Source of the DNA: Pseudomonas bijieensis
GTDB lineage: Bacteria > Pseudomonadota > Gammaproteobacteria > Pseudomonadales > Pseudomonadaceae
Assembly: GCF_013347965.1 (NCBI RefSeq)
Contig: NZ_CP048810.1
Location: forward strand, 5,517,501 to 5,581,500
Reading direction: 5' to 3'
Length of the DNA stretch: 64,000 nucleotides
Numbering within the stretch: position 1 is the first letter of the stretch; each line of letters opens with the position of its first letter. This document shows positions 49,098 to 58,407 of the stretch, in pieces. The position numbers and the translations under genes were made by a program. Under the pieces are notes generated by a model that saw only the letters and a list, made by a program, of their open reading frames with translations, was not told the origin of the DNA and ran no database searches.

Positions 49098-50735
49098 ATG
49101 GCGACGTGTGGCGAAGTACTGGTCAAGTTACTCGAAGGTTATGGCGTGGAGCAGGTGTTCGGCATCCCCGGCGTGCACACCGTCGAGTTGTACCGCGGGC
49201 TGGCCCGTTCCAGCATCCGCCATGTGACCCCGCGTCACGAGCAGGGCGCAGGCTTCATGGCTGACGGCTACGCGCGGGTCAGCGGCAAGCCCGGCGTGTG
49301 CTTCATCATCACCGGCCCCGGCATGACCAATATCACCACCGCCATGGGCCAGGCCTACGCCGATTCGATCCCGATGCTGGTGATCTCCAGCGTGCAGTCG
49401 CGTAACCAGTTGGGTGGCGGGCGCGGCAAGTTGCATGAATTGCCGAACCAGAGCGCGCTGGTGGGCGGGGTGGCGGCGTTTTCCCACACGCTGATGTCCG
49501 CTGCTGAATTGCCCGGCGTGCTGGCCCGGGCTTTTGCCTTGTTCCAGGCCGGGCGGCCGCGACCGGTGCATATCGAAATTCCGTTGGATGTTTTGGTCGA
49601 AGACGCTGACGCTTTGCTCGCCAGCACACCGGTGAGCATCAGCCGTGCGGGCGCTGCACCGAGTGCCGTGGAGCAAATGACGGCTATGCTGGCGTCGGCC
49701 AAACGGCCCTTGATCCTGGCCGGCGGCGGCGCTCTCGACGCGGCGACCGAATTGACCGAACTGGCCGAACGCCTCGGCGCGCCCGTGGCGTTGACCATCA
49801 ACGCCAAGGGGATGCTACCGTCCCGGCATCCCCTGCTGATCGGCTCCACCCAGAGCCTGGTCGCTACCCGCGCCCTGGTGGCCGAGGCGGATGTGGTGCT
49901 GGCGATCGGCACCGAGCTGGCCGAAACCGACTACGACATCACCTTTGCTGGCGGCTTCGAGATCCCCGGCGCGTTGCTGCGTATCGACATCGACCCGGAC
50001 CAGACCGTGCGCAACTATCCACCGCGCTTGGCCCTGGTGGCCGACGCACGCACGGCTGCCCGGGCTCTGCTCGACGAGTTGAACGCGCAGCCCTTGGCCG
50101 AGCGCTGCGGCGATTGGGGCCCTGCACGCGCCGCGCGGTTGCGGGCCGATCTGGAGGGCGGCTGGGACGCTGCGACCCGCGCCCAGACGCTGTTTCTCGA
50201 CAGCGTTTTGCAGGCGTTGCCCGACGCGGTATTCGTCGGCGACTCCACCCAGCCGGTGTACACCGGCAACCTGACCTTCAACCTGGAGCGGCCACGTCGC
50301 TGGTTCAACTCGTCAACCGGCTACGGCACCCTCGGCTACGCCTTGCCGGCGGCTATCGGCGCCTGGCTCGGCGGCAAGGACCTGGGCCACGGTCGCCCGG
50401 CGGTGGTGTGCCTGATTGGCGACGGCGGCTTGCAATTCACCCTGCCGGAGCTGGCCAGCGCCGTGGAGGCGCGCACACCGGTGATCGTGCTGCTGTGGAA
50501 TAACCAGGGCTACGAAGAGATCAAGAAATACATGGTCAACCGCGCCATCGAACCGGTGGGCGTGGACATCTACACCCCGGACTTCATCGGTGTCGCCAAG
50601 GCGTTGGGCTGCGCGGCCGAAGCCATCGACGGCGTAGCGCAACTGCATACCGCATTGCTCGCCGCTTGCGATCGGCAGGGGCCGACGTTGATCGAAATCG
50701 ACCAGGCAACCTGGATGACGCAGGTGTCGAAATGA
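49098..50735 (+). CDS. aruI: 5-Guanidino-2-oxopentanoate (2-ketoarginine) decarboxylase, AruI-like
   Basis: 545 residues, thiamine-diphosphate enzyme: N-terminal PYR domain with catalytic Glu in RHEQGAGFMADGYAR, central domain, and C-terminal PP domain with the ThDP motif GDGGLQF...NNQGYEEIKKYM. FGIPGVHTVELYRGL and VGDSTQPVYTGNL match, from memory, pseudomonad 2-ketoarginine decarboxylases of the arginine transaminase route, giving 4-guanidinobutyraldehyde. No arginine:pyruvate transaminase gene is adjacent. Start: ATG 49098 is at proper distance from AAAGG; ATG 49092 possible. Coupled by ATGA to the aldehyde dehydrogenase. Confidence 0.75.
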   Translation: MATCGEVLVKLLEGYGVEQVFGIPGVHTVELYRGLARSSIRHVTPRHEQGAGFMADGYARVSGKPGVCFIITGPGMTNITTAMGQAYADSIPMLVISSVQSRNQLGGGRGKLHELPNQSALVGGVAAFSHTLMSAAELPGVLARAFALFQAGRPRPVHIEIPLDVLVEDADALLASTPVSISRAGAAPSAVEQMTAMLASAKRPLILAGGGALDAATELTELAERLGAPVALTINAKGMLPSRHPLLIGSTQSLVATRALVAEADVVLAIGTELAETDYDITFAGGFEIPGALLRIDIDPDQTVRNYPPRLALVADARTAARALLDELNAQPLAERCGDWGPARAARLRADLEGGWDAATRAQTLFLDSVLQALPDAVFVGDSTQPVYTGNLTFNLERPRRWFNSSTGYGTLGYALPAAIGAWLGGKDLGHGRPAVVCLIGDGGLQFTLPELASAVEARTPVIVLLWNNQGYEEIKKYMVNRAIEPVGVDIYTPDFIGVAKALGCAAEAIDGVAQLHTALLAACDRQGPTLIEIDQATWMTQVSK

Positions 50736-52180
50736 ATTTCCCTACCACGCAAGACGGGCTGTACATCAACGGTGAGTGGTTGGCCGGCGATCAACCGTTG
50801 CGGGTGATCAACCCGGCGACCGAGGCGCTGCTGACCACTGTTTATGGCGGCGACGAACACGCCGTCGATCAGGCCTTGGACGCCGCTACCCAGGCTTTCG
50901 GCCCATGGTCGAACACTTCTGGCAGCGAGCGCGGCGCGCTTCTGCGCCGTATCGCCGCTGGCGTGCGGGAAGCCCGTGAGCGGTTGATGCACCTGCAATC
51001 GAGCAACAACGGCAAACCGTTGTTCGAAGCGGCCATCGATGTCGACGACGTGGTCGCCACCTTCGAGTATTACGCCGAACTGGCCGAAGGCCTCGACGCC
51101 CGCCAGGACAGTCCGCTGGCCTTGCCCAGCGCTGATTTCAGCGCACGCCTGCGCCGCGAACCCTGCGGTGTGGTCGGCTTGATCGTGCCGTGGAATTTCC
51201 CGATGGTCACCACCGCCTGGAAACTCGCCCCGGCCCTGGCTGCCGGCTGTTGCGTGGTGCTCAAGCCCTCGGAAGTCACGCCGCTGCCGGAGCTGGAACT
51301 GGCATCGATCATCGCCGGCTGCGGTTTGCCCGACGGGGTGTTCAACCTCGTCTGTGGCACCGGCCTGGCAGTCGGGGCGCCGCTGGCGGCGGACCCGCGG
51401 GTGGCGAAGATTTCCTTCACCGGCAGCAATGCGGTGGGTGTGCAGGTGATGCAGCGAGCGGCGGAAACGGTCAAGGGCGTGAGCCTGGAGTTGGGCGGCA
51501 AATCGTCCTTGCTGGTGCTGGCCGATGCCGATCTGGACCTGGCGGTGGAACTGGCCTGCGGTGGCGGTTTCTTCAATGCCGGGCAGATGTGTTCGGCCAC
51601 CAGCCGCGTGCTGGTCGCCGATGAACTGGCCGATGAATTCCTGCAACGGCTCAAGACCCGCGCCGAGGCGATCCGCGTGGCCGACCCGTTCGATCCGGAC
51701 GTGGAGATGGGCGCGCTGGTCAACCAGGCGCAATACCAGCGGGTGCTGGGGCACATCGACCGAGGCTTGAGCGTCGGGGCGACGCTGGTGTGCGGTGGAC
51801 AGCGTCCCGCGCATCTGTCGCGCGGCTTTTTTTTACAGCCGACCATCTTCACTGACGTGCCCCTGGACAGTGCGTTGTGGTGCGAGGAGATCTTCGGGCC
51901 AGTGCTGTGCGTACGCCGTTTCAGCACCCAGGCGCAGGCCATCGCCCTGGCGAACGACAGCCGTTTCGGCCTGGTAGCCAGCGTGGTCAGCCGTGATACG
52001 ACGACTGCCGAGCAGGTGGCCAACGCGTTACAGGCAGGGCTGGTGTGGATTAACGCACCCCAGGTGATTTTCCCCCAGGCGGCGTGGGGGGGTTACAAGC
52101 AGAGCAGTCTCGGCCGTGAATTGGGGCCTTGGGGCTTGGCGGCGTTTCAGGAAATCAAGCATGTGGTCCGGGCGGTCTGA
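50732..52180 (+). CDS. Aldehyde dehydrogenase (probable 4-guanidinobutyraldehyde dehydrogenase)
   Basis: 482 residues. NAD-dependent ALDH with VPWNFPMVTTAWKLAPALAAG, the FTGSNAVG nucleotide loop, catalytic Glu in LELGGKS and catalytic Cys in FNAGQMCSATSR. It resembles betaine/aminobutyraldehyde dehydrogenases. Because its ATG overlaps the decarboxylase stop, it most likely oxidises the aldehyde that enzyme makes, here 4-guanidinobutyraldehyde to 4-guanidinobutyrate. The specific substrate is inference from context. Confidence 0.82.
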   Translation: MNFPTTQDGLYINGEWLAGDQPLRVINPATEALLTTVYGGDEHAVDQALDAATQAFGPWSNTSGSERGALLRRIAAGVREARERLMHLQSSNNGKPLFEAAIDVDDVVATFEYYAELAEGLDARQDSPLALPSADFSARLRREPCGVVGLIVPWNFPMVTTAWKLAPALAAGCCVVLKPSEVTPLPELELASIIAGCGLPDGVFNLVCGTGLAVGAPLAADPRVAKISFTGSNAVGVQVMQRAAETVKGVSLELGGKSSLLVLADADLDLAVELACGGGFFNAGQMCSATSRVLVADELADEFLQRLKTRAEAIRVADPFDPDVEMGALVNQAQYQRVLGHIDRGLSVGATLVCGGQRPAHLSRGFFLQPTIFTDVPLDSALWCEEIFGPVLCVRRFSTQAQAIALANDSRFGLVASVVSRDTTTAEQVANALQAGLVWINAPQVIFPQAAWGGYKQSSLGRELGPWGLAAFQEIKHVVRAV

Positions 52181-52198
52181 CGGCACGTTATCAGGTCA

Positions 52199-52223
52199 CG
52201 CATGCCTCGAAAAAAGGCATGCG
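52199..52223 (+). other. 9-bp perfect hairpin between dehydrogenase and ABC genes
   Basis: CGCATGCCT - CGAAAAA - AGGCATGCG, 18 bases after the dehydrogenase stop. There is no T-run after it, so it is not a standard terminator. It may mark an attenuation or RNA-processing point between the catabolic genes and the importer genes 170 bases downstream. Confidence 0.5.
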
Positions 52224-52395
52224 CGGGGAACATGGCTTCAATGAGTTTTTTTCGATAGTCAGGGATTTTGCACAACCTCAGGATGGCCGCAGGCGGCGGC
52301 AAAGCCCAAGCAATACGGGGGTTTGGTCGACGTCGAACGGTGCGGGCGCAACGGTTTTACCCACCTCATACTTAAAAAAATAAAGGGAGTCCTCC

Positions 52396-53499
52396 ATGGG
52401 CGAGCATGATCTGAACAGACGTCAATTCATCAAGACTGCAAGTGTGGTTTCGGTAGCGGCGGCCGCCATGAGCGTGCCCTTCATCAGCGCCCGGGCCAGT
52501 GACACGCGGTTCGTTGGCAAGACCCTGCGTTTGCTCACCTGGTCCGATGACACCGGGCTGGCGGCGTTGCGCAACATCGCGGCGACCTTCGAGGCCAAGA
52601 CCGGCGCCAAGGTCATCGCCGACCGCACCGGCAGCACATCGGAAATGGTCGCCAAGCTCAAGGCCGGAGGCGACCGGCCGCAGTACGACATCATCACCCT
52701 GGCAGGCGTCGGGGCCGAGGGCCTGGCTGCCGCCGGGCTGCTGGAAAAACCCGACCTCAATCGCATTCCCAACCTGGCCGACGTACCGGCGCAATACCGC
52801 ACTGGCGCCGGCGGCCATGGCATCGGTTACCTGCTGTGGTGCAACAGCCTGGTCTACAGCACCCGGACCTTGAAACAGGCGCCGGACAGTTACGCCGCCC
52901 TGTGGGACGCGGACCTGGCGCCGAACATTTTCCTGCCGCCGCCGAACTGGACCGAGGCCATGGACCTGATCATCATCGCGGCCAAGCTGGCCGGTGGTGA
53001 CGAGCACAACATCGAACCCGGCTTCAAGAAACTCGCCGAGCTCAAGGACCGGGTGGTGACCCTGGGGGAAAACCCGAACCAGATCGCCGAGTTGTTCCGC
53101 ACCGGTTCCCTGGACATGGGCGGGTTATACGCGCCGGCGTTTTTTCCCAAGCAGATCCGCGATCCGGCCTACAGCCTGGGGGCGACGTTTGGCATGAAGG
53201 AAGGTTTCTACACCGACCTGATGCTCTCGGTCATGCCGAAAAACCGCCCGGGCGACACCGACCTGGCCTACGCCTTCATCGACCACTCCCTCGACCCGCT
53301 AGTACAAGGCAAGATGGCCGAAGACATCTTCAACGGCCCGGTCAACGCCAAGGCCATCATCTCCGCCGAAGCGCGCAAGAGCCCGTACATCCTCACCCCG
53401 GAGCAAATCGCCGACAAGGCGATCATGCACGACAACGCCTTCCTGGCGACGGTGCATGACCAGTGGATTCGCCGGTACACGGAAATTTTCTCTTCCTGA
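52396..53499 (+). CDS. Periplasmic substrate-binding protein, PotD/PotF-like, Tat signal
   Basis: 367 residues. The N-terminus carries a twin-arginine signal (NRRQFIK at residues 7-13, followed by SVAAAAMSVPFISARA). The mature part (LRLLTWSDDTGLAALRNIAATFEAKTGAKV, YDIITLAGVGAEGLAAAGLLE, DVPAQYRTGAG) matches polyamine-type extracellular solute-binding proteins. First of four importer genes. Likely ligand is a polyamine or guanidino compound, inferred from the linked decarboxylase. Confidence 0.87.
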   Translation: MGEHDLNRRQFIKTASVVSVAAAAMSVPFISARASDTRFVGKTLRLLTWSDDTGLAALRNIAATFEAKTGAKVIADRTGSTSEMVAKLKAGGDRPQYDIITLAGVGAEGLAAAGLLEKPDLNRIPNLADVPAQYRTGAGGHGIGYLLWCNSLVYSTRTLKQAPDSYAALWDADLAPNIFLPPPNWTEAMDLIIIAAKLAGGDEHNIEPGFKKLAELKDRVVTLGENPNQIAELFRTGSLDMGGLYAPAFFPKQIRDPAYSLGATFGMKEGFYTDLMLSVMPKNRPGDTDLAYAFIDHSLDPLVQGKMAEDIFNGPVNAKAIISAEARKSPYILTPEQIADKAIMHDNAFLATVHDQWIRRYTEIFSS

Positions 53500-53510
53500 T
53501 TCGAACGCCA

Positions 53511-53670
53511 CTGTGTGAGCGGGCTGCTCGCGATAGCGGTGGTTCAGTTGATGGCGATGTTGCCTGTGCCGCCGCTTTCGCGAGCAAGCCCGCTCCCACA
53601 GGGAATGGGAGGTGTTCACCGATTTTGTGAGCACCTGAAATCCAGTGTGGGAGCGGGCTTGCTCGCGAAG
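53511..53670. repeat. REP cluster (three REP elements)
   Basis: CTGTGTGAGCGGGCTGCTCGCGAT (one base shorter than the norm), an inverted REP ending CGCTCCCACAGG (53601) and a third, GTGTGGGAGCGGGCTTGCTC at 53645-53670. It lies inside the ABC gene cluster between binding-protein and permease genes, where it may lower downstream expression or stabilise the binding-protein mRNA. Confidence 0.82.
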
Positions 53671-53776
53671 GCGGTGAAGCAGTCGATGGAGATATTGACT
53701 GTGCCTTGCCCTCATCGGAAATGAGTGGATTTGAAATTGTGTTTGTTCTGTCGTTTTCCACTGACGAGACCTTGTT

Positions 53777-54685
53777 ATGGAACACCAACCGTTAACCCAT
53801 CCCCAAAGTGTTGCGCCGATACGTGCAACCCGGGGCATTTCGCCCACCCGCCGAGCCTGGCTTTTCCTGTCGCCGTCGATGTTGTTTCTCGGCGTGCTGA
53901 TCGCCGCCAGCCTGTTGGTGCTGCGCATGAGCGTCGGCACCAAGGGAGCGGAGTGGAGCGGCTTCAGCCTCGCCAGTTACGGGCAGTTGCTGGAGCCCTA
54001 TTACCTCAAGTCCCTGCTGCTGACTTTGCGCCTGGCATTGATTAGCGCAGTGATCGCCGTGCTGCTGGCGATCCCCGTGGCCTACACCATGTCGCGTCTC
54101 GCTTCGCCGTTGTTGCGACGGGTGTTCCTGGCGGCGGTGCTGTTGCCGCTGTTGGTCAACCTGCTGCTGCAAAGCTATGGCTGGCTGGTGATCCTCGGTC
54201 CGGCCGGCATGCTCAACCAGGCGCTCATGGGCCTGGGCCTGATCAAGCGACCGATCATGTTGCTGTACAACCAGAATGGCGTGCTGATGGGCTTGGTCCA
54301 GACCGCGTTCCCCCTGGCTGTGCTGCCCATCGCCAGTGCGATGCGTGGCGTGGCCCGCAGTTATGAAGAGGCCGCAGCCACCCTTGGCGCCAGCCGCTTC
54401 CAGGTGTTTCGCCAAGTGGTGCTGCCCATGAGCCTGCCGGGGATCATCACCGGCGCGACGCTGGTGTTTGCCTACAACGCCAGCAGCTTTGTCGTACCGC
54501 TGCTGTTGGGCGGTCGACGAGTGCCAATGCTGGCCGTGATGGTTCACGACCAGATCGCCCCGTTGATGAACTGGCCCGCCGCATCCGCCGCCGGGGTGGT
54601 GCTGATTGTCACCACGCTGATGATCATGACTCTGTCTGAATATTTCACCGGCCGTCGTCGGCGGATGCTGGAGGCTTCTCAATGA
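53777..54685 (+). CDS. ABC transporter permease (PotB/PotH-like)
   Basis: 302 residues, six membrane helices, BPD_transp_1 domain with the EAA loop SYEEAAATLGASRFQVFRQVVLP. N-terminal helix AWLFLSPSMLFLGVLIAASLLVL. Polyamine-type importer subunit. Overlaps the second permease gene by ATGA. Confidence 0.9.
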   Translation: MEHQPLTHPQSVAPIRATRGISPTRRAWLFLSPSMLFLGVLIAASLLVLRMSVGTKGAEWSGFSLASYGQLLEPYYLKSLLLTLRLALISAVIAVLLAIPVAYTMSRLASPLLRRVFLAAVLLPLLVNLLLQSYGWLVILGPAGMLNQALMGLGLIKRPIMLLYNQNGVLMGLVQTAFPLAVLPIASAMRGVARSYEEAAATLGASRFQVFRQVVLPMSLPGIITGATLVFAYNASSFVVPLLLGGRRVPMLAVMVHDQIAPLMNWPAASAAGVVLIVTTLMIMTLSEYFTGRRRRMLEASQ

Positions 54686-55530
54686 GCGCGCTGAGTAAAA
54701 AGCGCCAGTCGCTGTTGCCCGGCGAAACCGGGCGCGCCGTCGGGCTGCTGTCGGGTTTCATCCTGTTGCTGGCGGTGCTGCCGATCCTGACCATGATCGT
54801 CATGTCCTTCAGCGGTGCGGCGAACCTGGACTTTCCGCCGAGCAGCTACAGCCTGCAATGGTATCGGGCCGCCTGGCACACCTTTGTGTCGCCGGATGCC
54901 AGCGATGTGCTGAGCCTGGGCCAGGCCATGGCGACCAGCCTGTTGGTGGCCTGCCTGACCATGGTGTTCGCCACACTGATCGCGGTGCCGGCGGCCTACG
55001 CGCTGACCCGTTGCGAGTTCCGTGGCAAGGCCGTGGCGCTGCAACTGATGTCGCTGCCGCTGGTGTTTCCCATGGTGGTGCTGGGCTTGGCACTGCTGCT
55101 GGTGTTCGACAGCCTGCCGTTCCAGATGACCACCTCGCGGCTGGTCATTGCCCACGTCATTTTGGCCTTGCCGTTCGTAGTGAAGAACTGCACCGCCGCC
55201 ATGCTCGGCATCGGCAGTGAAGTGGAAGAGGCCGCGCGCATGCTGGGGGCCACACCGCAACGGGCCATCGTCGATGTGGTGGTGCCCTTGATGAAGTCGG
55301 GGATTCTCGCCGGGATGCTGTTGGCGTTCATCGTCTCGTTCAACGAGTTCACCGTGACCTATTTCCTCTACACCATCGATGTCATGACCGTGCCGATCTG
55401 GATGTACAGCCGCACCGTGTCGTCGCTGGACCCCACCGTTTTTTCGTTTGCCGTACTCATCGTGCTGATCGACTTCGTGTTGATCTGGGCGTTGGAGAAA
55501 CTGGTAGGCGAGGGCGGCGTTTCCTTTTGA
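54682..55530 (+). CDS. ABC transporter permease (PotC/PotI-like)
   Basis: 282 residues, six membrane helices, EAA loop EVEEAARMLGATPQRAIVDVVVP, and the SFNEFTVTYFLYTID segment typical of PotC/PotI permeases. It forms the heterodimeric channel with the preceding gene product. Confidence 0.9.
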   Translation: MSALSKKRQSLLPGETGRAVGLLSGFILLLAVLPILTMIVMSFSGAANLDFPPSSYSLQWYRAAWHTFVSPDASDVLSLGQAMATSLLVACLTMVFATLIAVPAAYALTRCEFRGKAVALQLMSLPLVFPMVVLGLALLLVFDSLPFQMTTSRLVIAHVILALPFVVKNCTAAMLGIGSEVEEAARMLGATPQRAIVDVVVPLMKSGILAGMLLAFIVSFNEFTVTYFLYTIDVMTVPIWMYSRTVSSLDPTVFSFAVLIVLIDFVLIWALEKLVGEGGVSF

Positions 55531-55545
55531 TTTCGAGGTGAAGAC

Positions 55546-56601
55546 ATGACTGGACTGATACTGGAAAACGTCGAGAAACACTACGGCTCGGCCTGTGCGG
55601 TAACGGACGTGAACCTGCATTTGCCCGAGGGCAAGCTGGTGTGTTTCCTCGGACCTTCGGGCTGTGGCAAGACCACGCTGCTGCGCATGATTGCCGGCCT
55701 GGAAAGCCTCAGCGGCGGTGAAATTCGCCTGGATGGCCAAGACATCGGCCATACCCCGGCGCACCTGCGCAATTTCGGCATGGTGTTTCAATCGTTGGCG
55801 TTGTTTCCCCACATGACCGTCGGCGAGAACATTGCCTATCCACTGAAACTGCGCGGCGTGAGCAAGGTCGAGCAACAGGCGCGGGTGGTGGAGTTGCTGG
55901 AACTGATCCAGCTCCAGGCGATGATCGACCGGCCAGTGGCGAAGCTTTCCGGCGGCCAGCGCCAGCGCGTGGCGATTGCCCGGGCCATTGCCGCCCGGCC
56001 GAAAATCCTCCTGTTGGACGAACCGCTGTCGGCCCTGGACGCCAAGTTGCGCGAGTCGATGCAAGTGGAAATCCGCCAACTGCAACAGCGCTTGAACATC
56101 ACCACCATTTTGGTGACCCACGATCAGCGCGAAGCCATGACCATGGCCGACATCGTGGTGGTGTTGGGTGAGCACCGGGTGCAACAGGTCGGTACGCCGA
56201 TCGAGATCTACCGGCACCCGGCCAATGAATTCGTCGCCGATTTCATTGGCTCAGGCAACATCTTTCCGGCGACCACCCTGGGTAACGGCCAGGTCGGGCT
56301 GCCGGGTGGGGACACGCTGGACGTGCCGGCCAGCCATAGCGTCAGCGCTGGCGAGAAGATCAAGCTGCTGGTACGTCCCGAAGACTTGCAACTGTCCTCG
56401 CCCCAGGTCACGGCGGGCAACCGGTTGCTGGGCAAGGTGACGTTCGTGCGGGACATCGGCGCCACCGTCGAGACCACGGTGGAGTGTTCCGGAATTTCGT
56501 TCACGGCGCTGAGCACGCCTTGCCAGGGCATGGACCTGGGCATTGGGCATGCGGTGTCGGTGACCATACCGGCGCAGGCGTGTCGGTTGCTGGGTGCCTG
56601 A
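55546..56601 (+). CDS. ABC transporter ATP-binding protein (PotA/PotG-like)
   Basis: 351 residues: Walker A GPSGCGKTT, Q-loop VFQSLALFPHMTV, signature LSGGQRQRVAIARA, Walker B ILLLDEPLSALD, and a C-terminal TOBE domain (LLVRPEDLQLSS). Energises the importer of the two preceding permeases; 15 bases from the permease stop with GAGG before the ATG. Last gene of the cluster. Confidence 0.92.
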   Translation: MTGLILENVEKHYGSACAVTDVNLHLPEGKLVCFLGPSGCGKTTLLRMIAGLESLSGGEIRLDGQDIGHTPAHLRNFGMVFQSLALFPHMTVGENIAYPLKLRGVSKVEQQARVVELLELIQLQAMIDRPVAKLSGGQRQRVAIARAIAARPKILLLDEPLSALDAKLRESMQVEIRQLQQRLNITTILVTHDQREAMTMADIVVVLGEHRVQQVGTPIEIYRHPANEFVADFIGSGNIFPATTLGNGQVGLPGGDTLDVPASHSVSAGEKIKLLVRPEDLQLSSPQVTAGNRLLGKVTFVRDIGATVETTVECSGISFTALSTPCQGMDLGIGHAVSVTIPAQACRLLGA

Positions 56602-56632
56602 TCTCTAAGGATGTGGTGCTGCGGCTGGCCCC

Positions 56633-56725
56633 ATCGCGAGCAGGCTCGCTCCCACAGGGGATCTTCAGTGAACACAAACTCTATGTTCACCGCAGTTCCA
56701 ATGTGGGAGCGAGCCTGCTCGCGAT
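56633..56725. repeat. REPIN
   Basis: ATCGCGAGCAGGCTCGCTCC and inverted partner GTGGGAGCGAGCCTGCTCGC ending 56725, between convergent ABC and AraC genes. Confidence 0.85.
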
Positions 56726-56755
56726 GAGGCCGGTACAGACAACTCAAGAATCAGC

Positions 56756-57685
56756 TCAGACGGTCATCCGCAACCGCGCCAGATCCCGCAGCGGCGGCGC
56801 GCCGAACAACCGACTGTACTCGCGGCTGAACTGCGAAGGGCTTTCGTAACCCACCCGATAGCCCGCCGCCGAAGCTTCCAGCCCTTCGGCCAGCATCAGC
56901 CGGCGGGCTTCCTGCAAGCGCAGTTGCTTCTGATATTGCAGCGGGCTCATGGCAGTCATGGCCTTGAAGCGGTGATGCAAGGTCGAGACGCTGAGGTTCA
57001 CTTCCCGGGCCAGGTCATCGATGCGCAACGGTTTTTCGAAATGGCCATTGAGCCATTTGATCGCCTGGCTGATGCGATGGCTCTGACTGTTGGCGATGGC
57101 GATTTCGTAGAGCCGATAGCCCTGTGGACTGCGCAGCAAACGGTAGAGAATTTCCCGACGTACCAGGGGCGCGAGCATGGCGATGTCTTTCGGGCTGTCC
57201 AGCAACCGCGCCAGGCGCAGCACGGCGTCGAGCGTCGGCGTGTCCAGGCGTTCGACATACAGCCCGCGCCCGGCGGGACGGGTCGGTACACCCAAGGGGC
57301 CGGCGTCGGCGATCAACGCGGTGATTTCCGCCGGGTCGATGTCCAGGCGCAAGGCCAGGATCGGCTCCTCGGGCGAGACGTTAGCGATGCAGCCACTCAA
57401 CGGCATCGACACCGAGACCACCAGGTAATGCAGCGGGTCGTAGTTGAAAAATTCGTCGGCCAGGCGCACCTGCTTGCTGCCCTGGGCCATGATGCACAGC
57501 GCCGGCTGCGCCAGCACCGGGGCGAACTTCTGGGGCTTGCTGTGGCGCGACAGATTCAGCGAGCCGATGGCCGTGGCGTAGCTGCCGTCTTCACTGGTAT
57601 TGCGGTCGATGATCGACGCCAGTTCAGCGCGCTGTTGTTCCAGGTAGGGGTCCAGCGGGACGTGGGCGTGGTCGAGTGGCGACAT
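56756..57685 (-). CDS. AraC family regulator with AraC_N domain
   Basis: 309 residues from ATG 57685, which has GAGGA seven bases upstream; an ATG eleven codons earlier lacks one. N-terminal cupin-like AraC_N domain (APVLAQPALCIMAQGSKQVRLADEFFNYDPLHYLVV) and C-terminal double helix-turn-helix (LAREVNLSVSTLHHRFKAMTAMSPLQYQKQLRLQEARRLM, AAGYRVGYESPSQFSREYSRLFG). This subgroup often controls alcohol or aldehyde metabolism genes. Divergent from the monooxygenase gene. Confidence 0.9.
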   Translation of the reverse strand: MSPLDHAHVPLDPYLEQQRAELASIIDRNTSEDGSYATAIGSLNLSRHSKPQKFAPVLAQPALCIMAQGSKQVRLADEFFNYDPLHYLVVSVSMPLSGCIANVSPEEPILALRLDIDPAEITALIADAGPLGVPTRPAGRGLYVERLDTPTLDAVLRLARLLDSPKDIAMLAPLVRREILYRLLRSPQGYRLYEIAIANSQSHRISQAIKWLNGHFEKPLRIDDLAREVNLSVSTLHHRFKAMTAMSPLQYQKQLRLQEARRLMLAEGLEASAAGYRVGYESPSQFSREYSRLFGAPPLRDLARLRMTV

Positions 57686-58010
57686 GCCAGGATCCTCAGG
57701 CATAGGGGCGATGGACAAAGCTTATGTTTGTGCAAGGCGCAGCGGTAGCAACATCCTGTTGAAAGCTTGCCTGATCCTGCACGGCGCGAGGGGCCATAAC
57801 GGTGCAATGCGTTGGAAACTTGCTTGAAACCTTTTGTTTCAACTTTCCGGGCCGTAAGCGAATCGATGGCGGATTTCGTGCTACCGATGCGCAGGATCGT
57901 GCAAGGGGTCGGCAGGAATCGACTAACGAAGCTGGCGTCGTGGCGCTTAACCTTTGATCCTGTCGCAGCCTGTCCCCGGCTGCACAACGGATTACCTGGG
58001 AGGGTTGAAC
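57686..58010. other. Divergent intergenic region
   Basis: 325 bases between the AraC regulator and the monooxygenase gene. Apart from the strong GGGAGGG ribosome site before 58011, no promoter boxes, operators or repeats were recognised. Confidence 0.4.
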
Positions 58011-58364
58011 ATGACTACACAGATCCCCGTCAGCCACATGGCTTTTGTCCGCGCCCGCGGCGGTTGCTCCAAGCAACTGGGGGCGCGCCTGAGTACGTTG
58101 ATCGCGCCTTCGCGCCAGGCTCCCGGTTGCTTGCACTTCGCCTTGCAGCAATCGCAATGCGATGCTGATCTGTGGTTGGTGTCCGGGCTCTGGGTCAACC
58201 AACCGTCGATGGACGCCTACTTCAATTCACCGGCCATGGCGATTTTCGCCGAGCTGGTGCAGGACCTGGTGGTGAGCAGCCTGGATTTCCACACGTTCCG
58301 CGAAGTCTCCGCCGCCCAGGCGACTGAAGGGTGCCTGGCGCAGGTACACAAACTGGCCGGTTGA
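58011..58364 (+). CDS. Antibiotic-biosynthesis-type monooxygenase (ABM) domain protein
   Basis: 117 residues. The pattern HMAFVRARGGCSKQLGARLSTLIAPSRQAPGC, then WLVSGLWVNQPSMDAYFNSPA, fits the ABM ferredoxin-like fold of small quinol or heme-type monooxygenases. Start ATG 58011 has GGGAGGG. Possibly under the divergent AraC regulator. Substrate unknown. Confidence 0.75.
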   Translation: MTTQIPVSHMAFVRARGGCSKQLGARLSTLIAPSRQAPGCLHFALQQSQCDADLWLVSGLWVNQPSMDAYFNSPAMAIFAELVQDLVVSSLDFHTFREVSAAQATEGCLAQVHKLAG

Positions 58365-58407
58365 GGGTTTAATGAGCGTCATTTTCCACCGCCAGGATGC
58401 ACGAGAT

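Noticed and set aside
52199..52223. Rho-independent terminator after the aldehyde dehydrogenase
   Set aside because: The stem is good but no T-run follows, so it is listed only as a hairpin.
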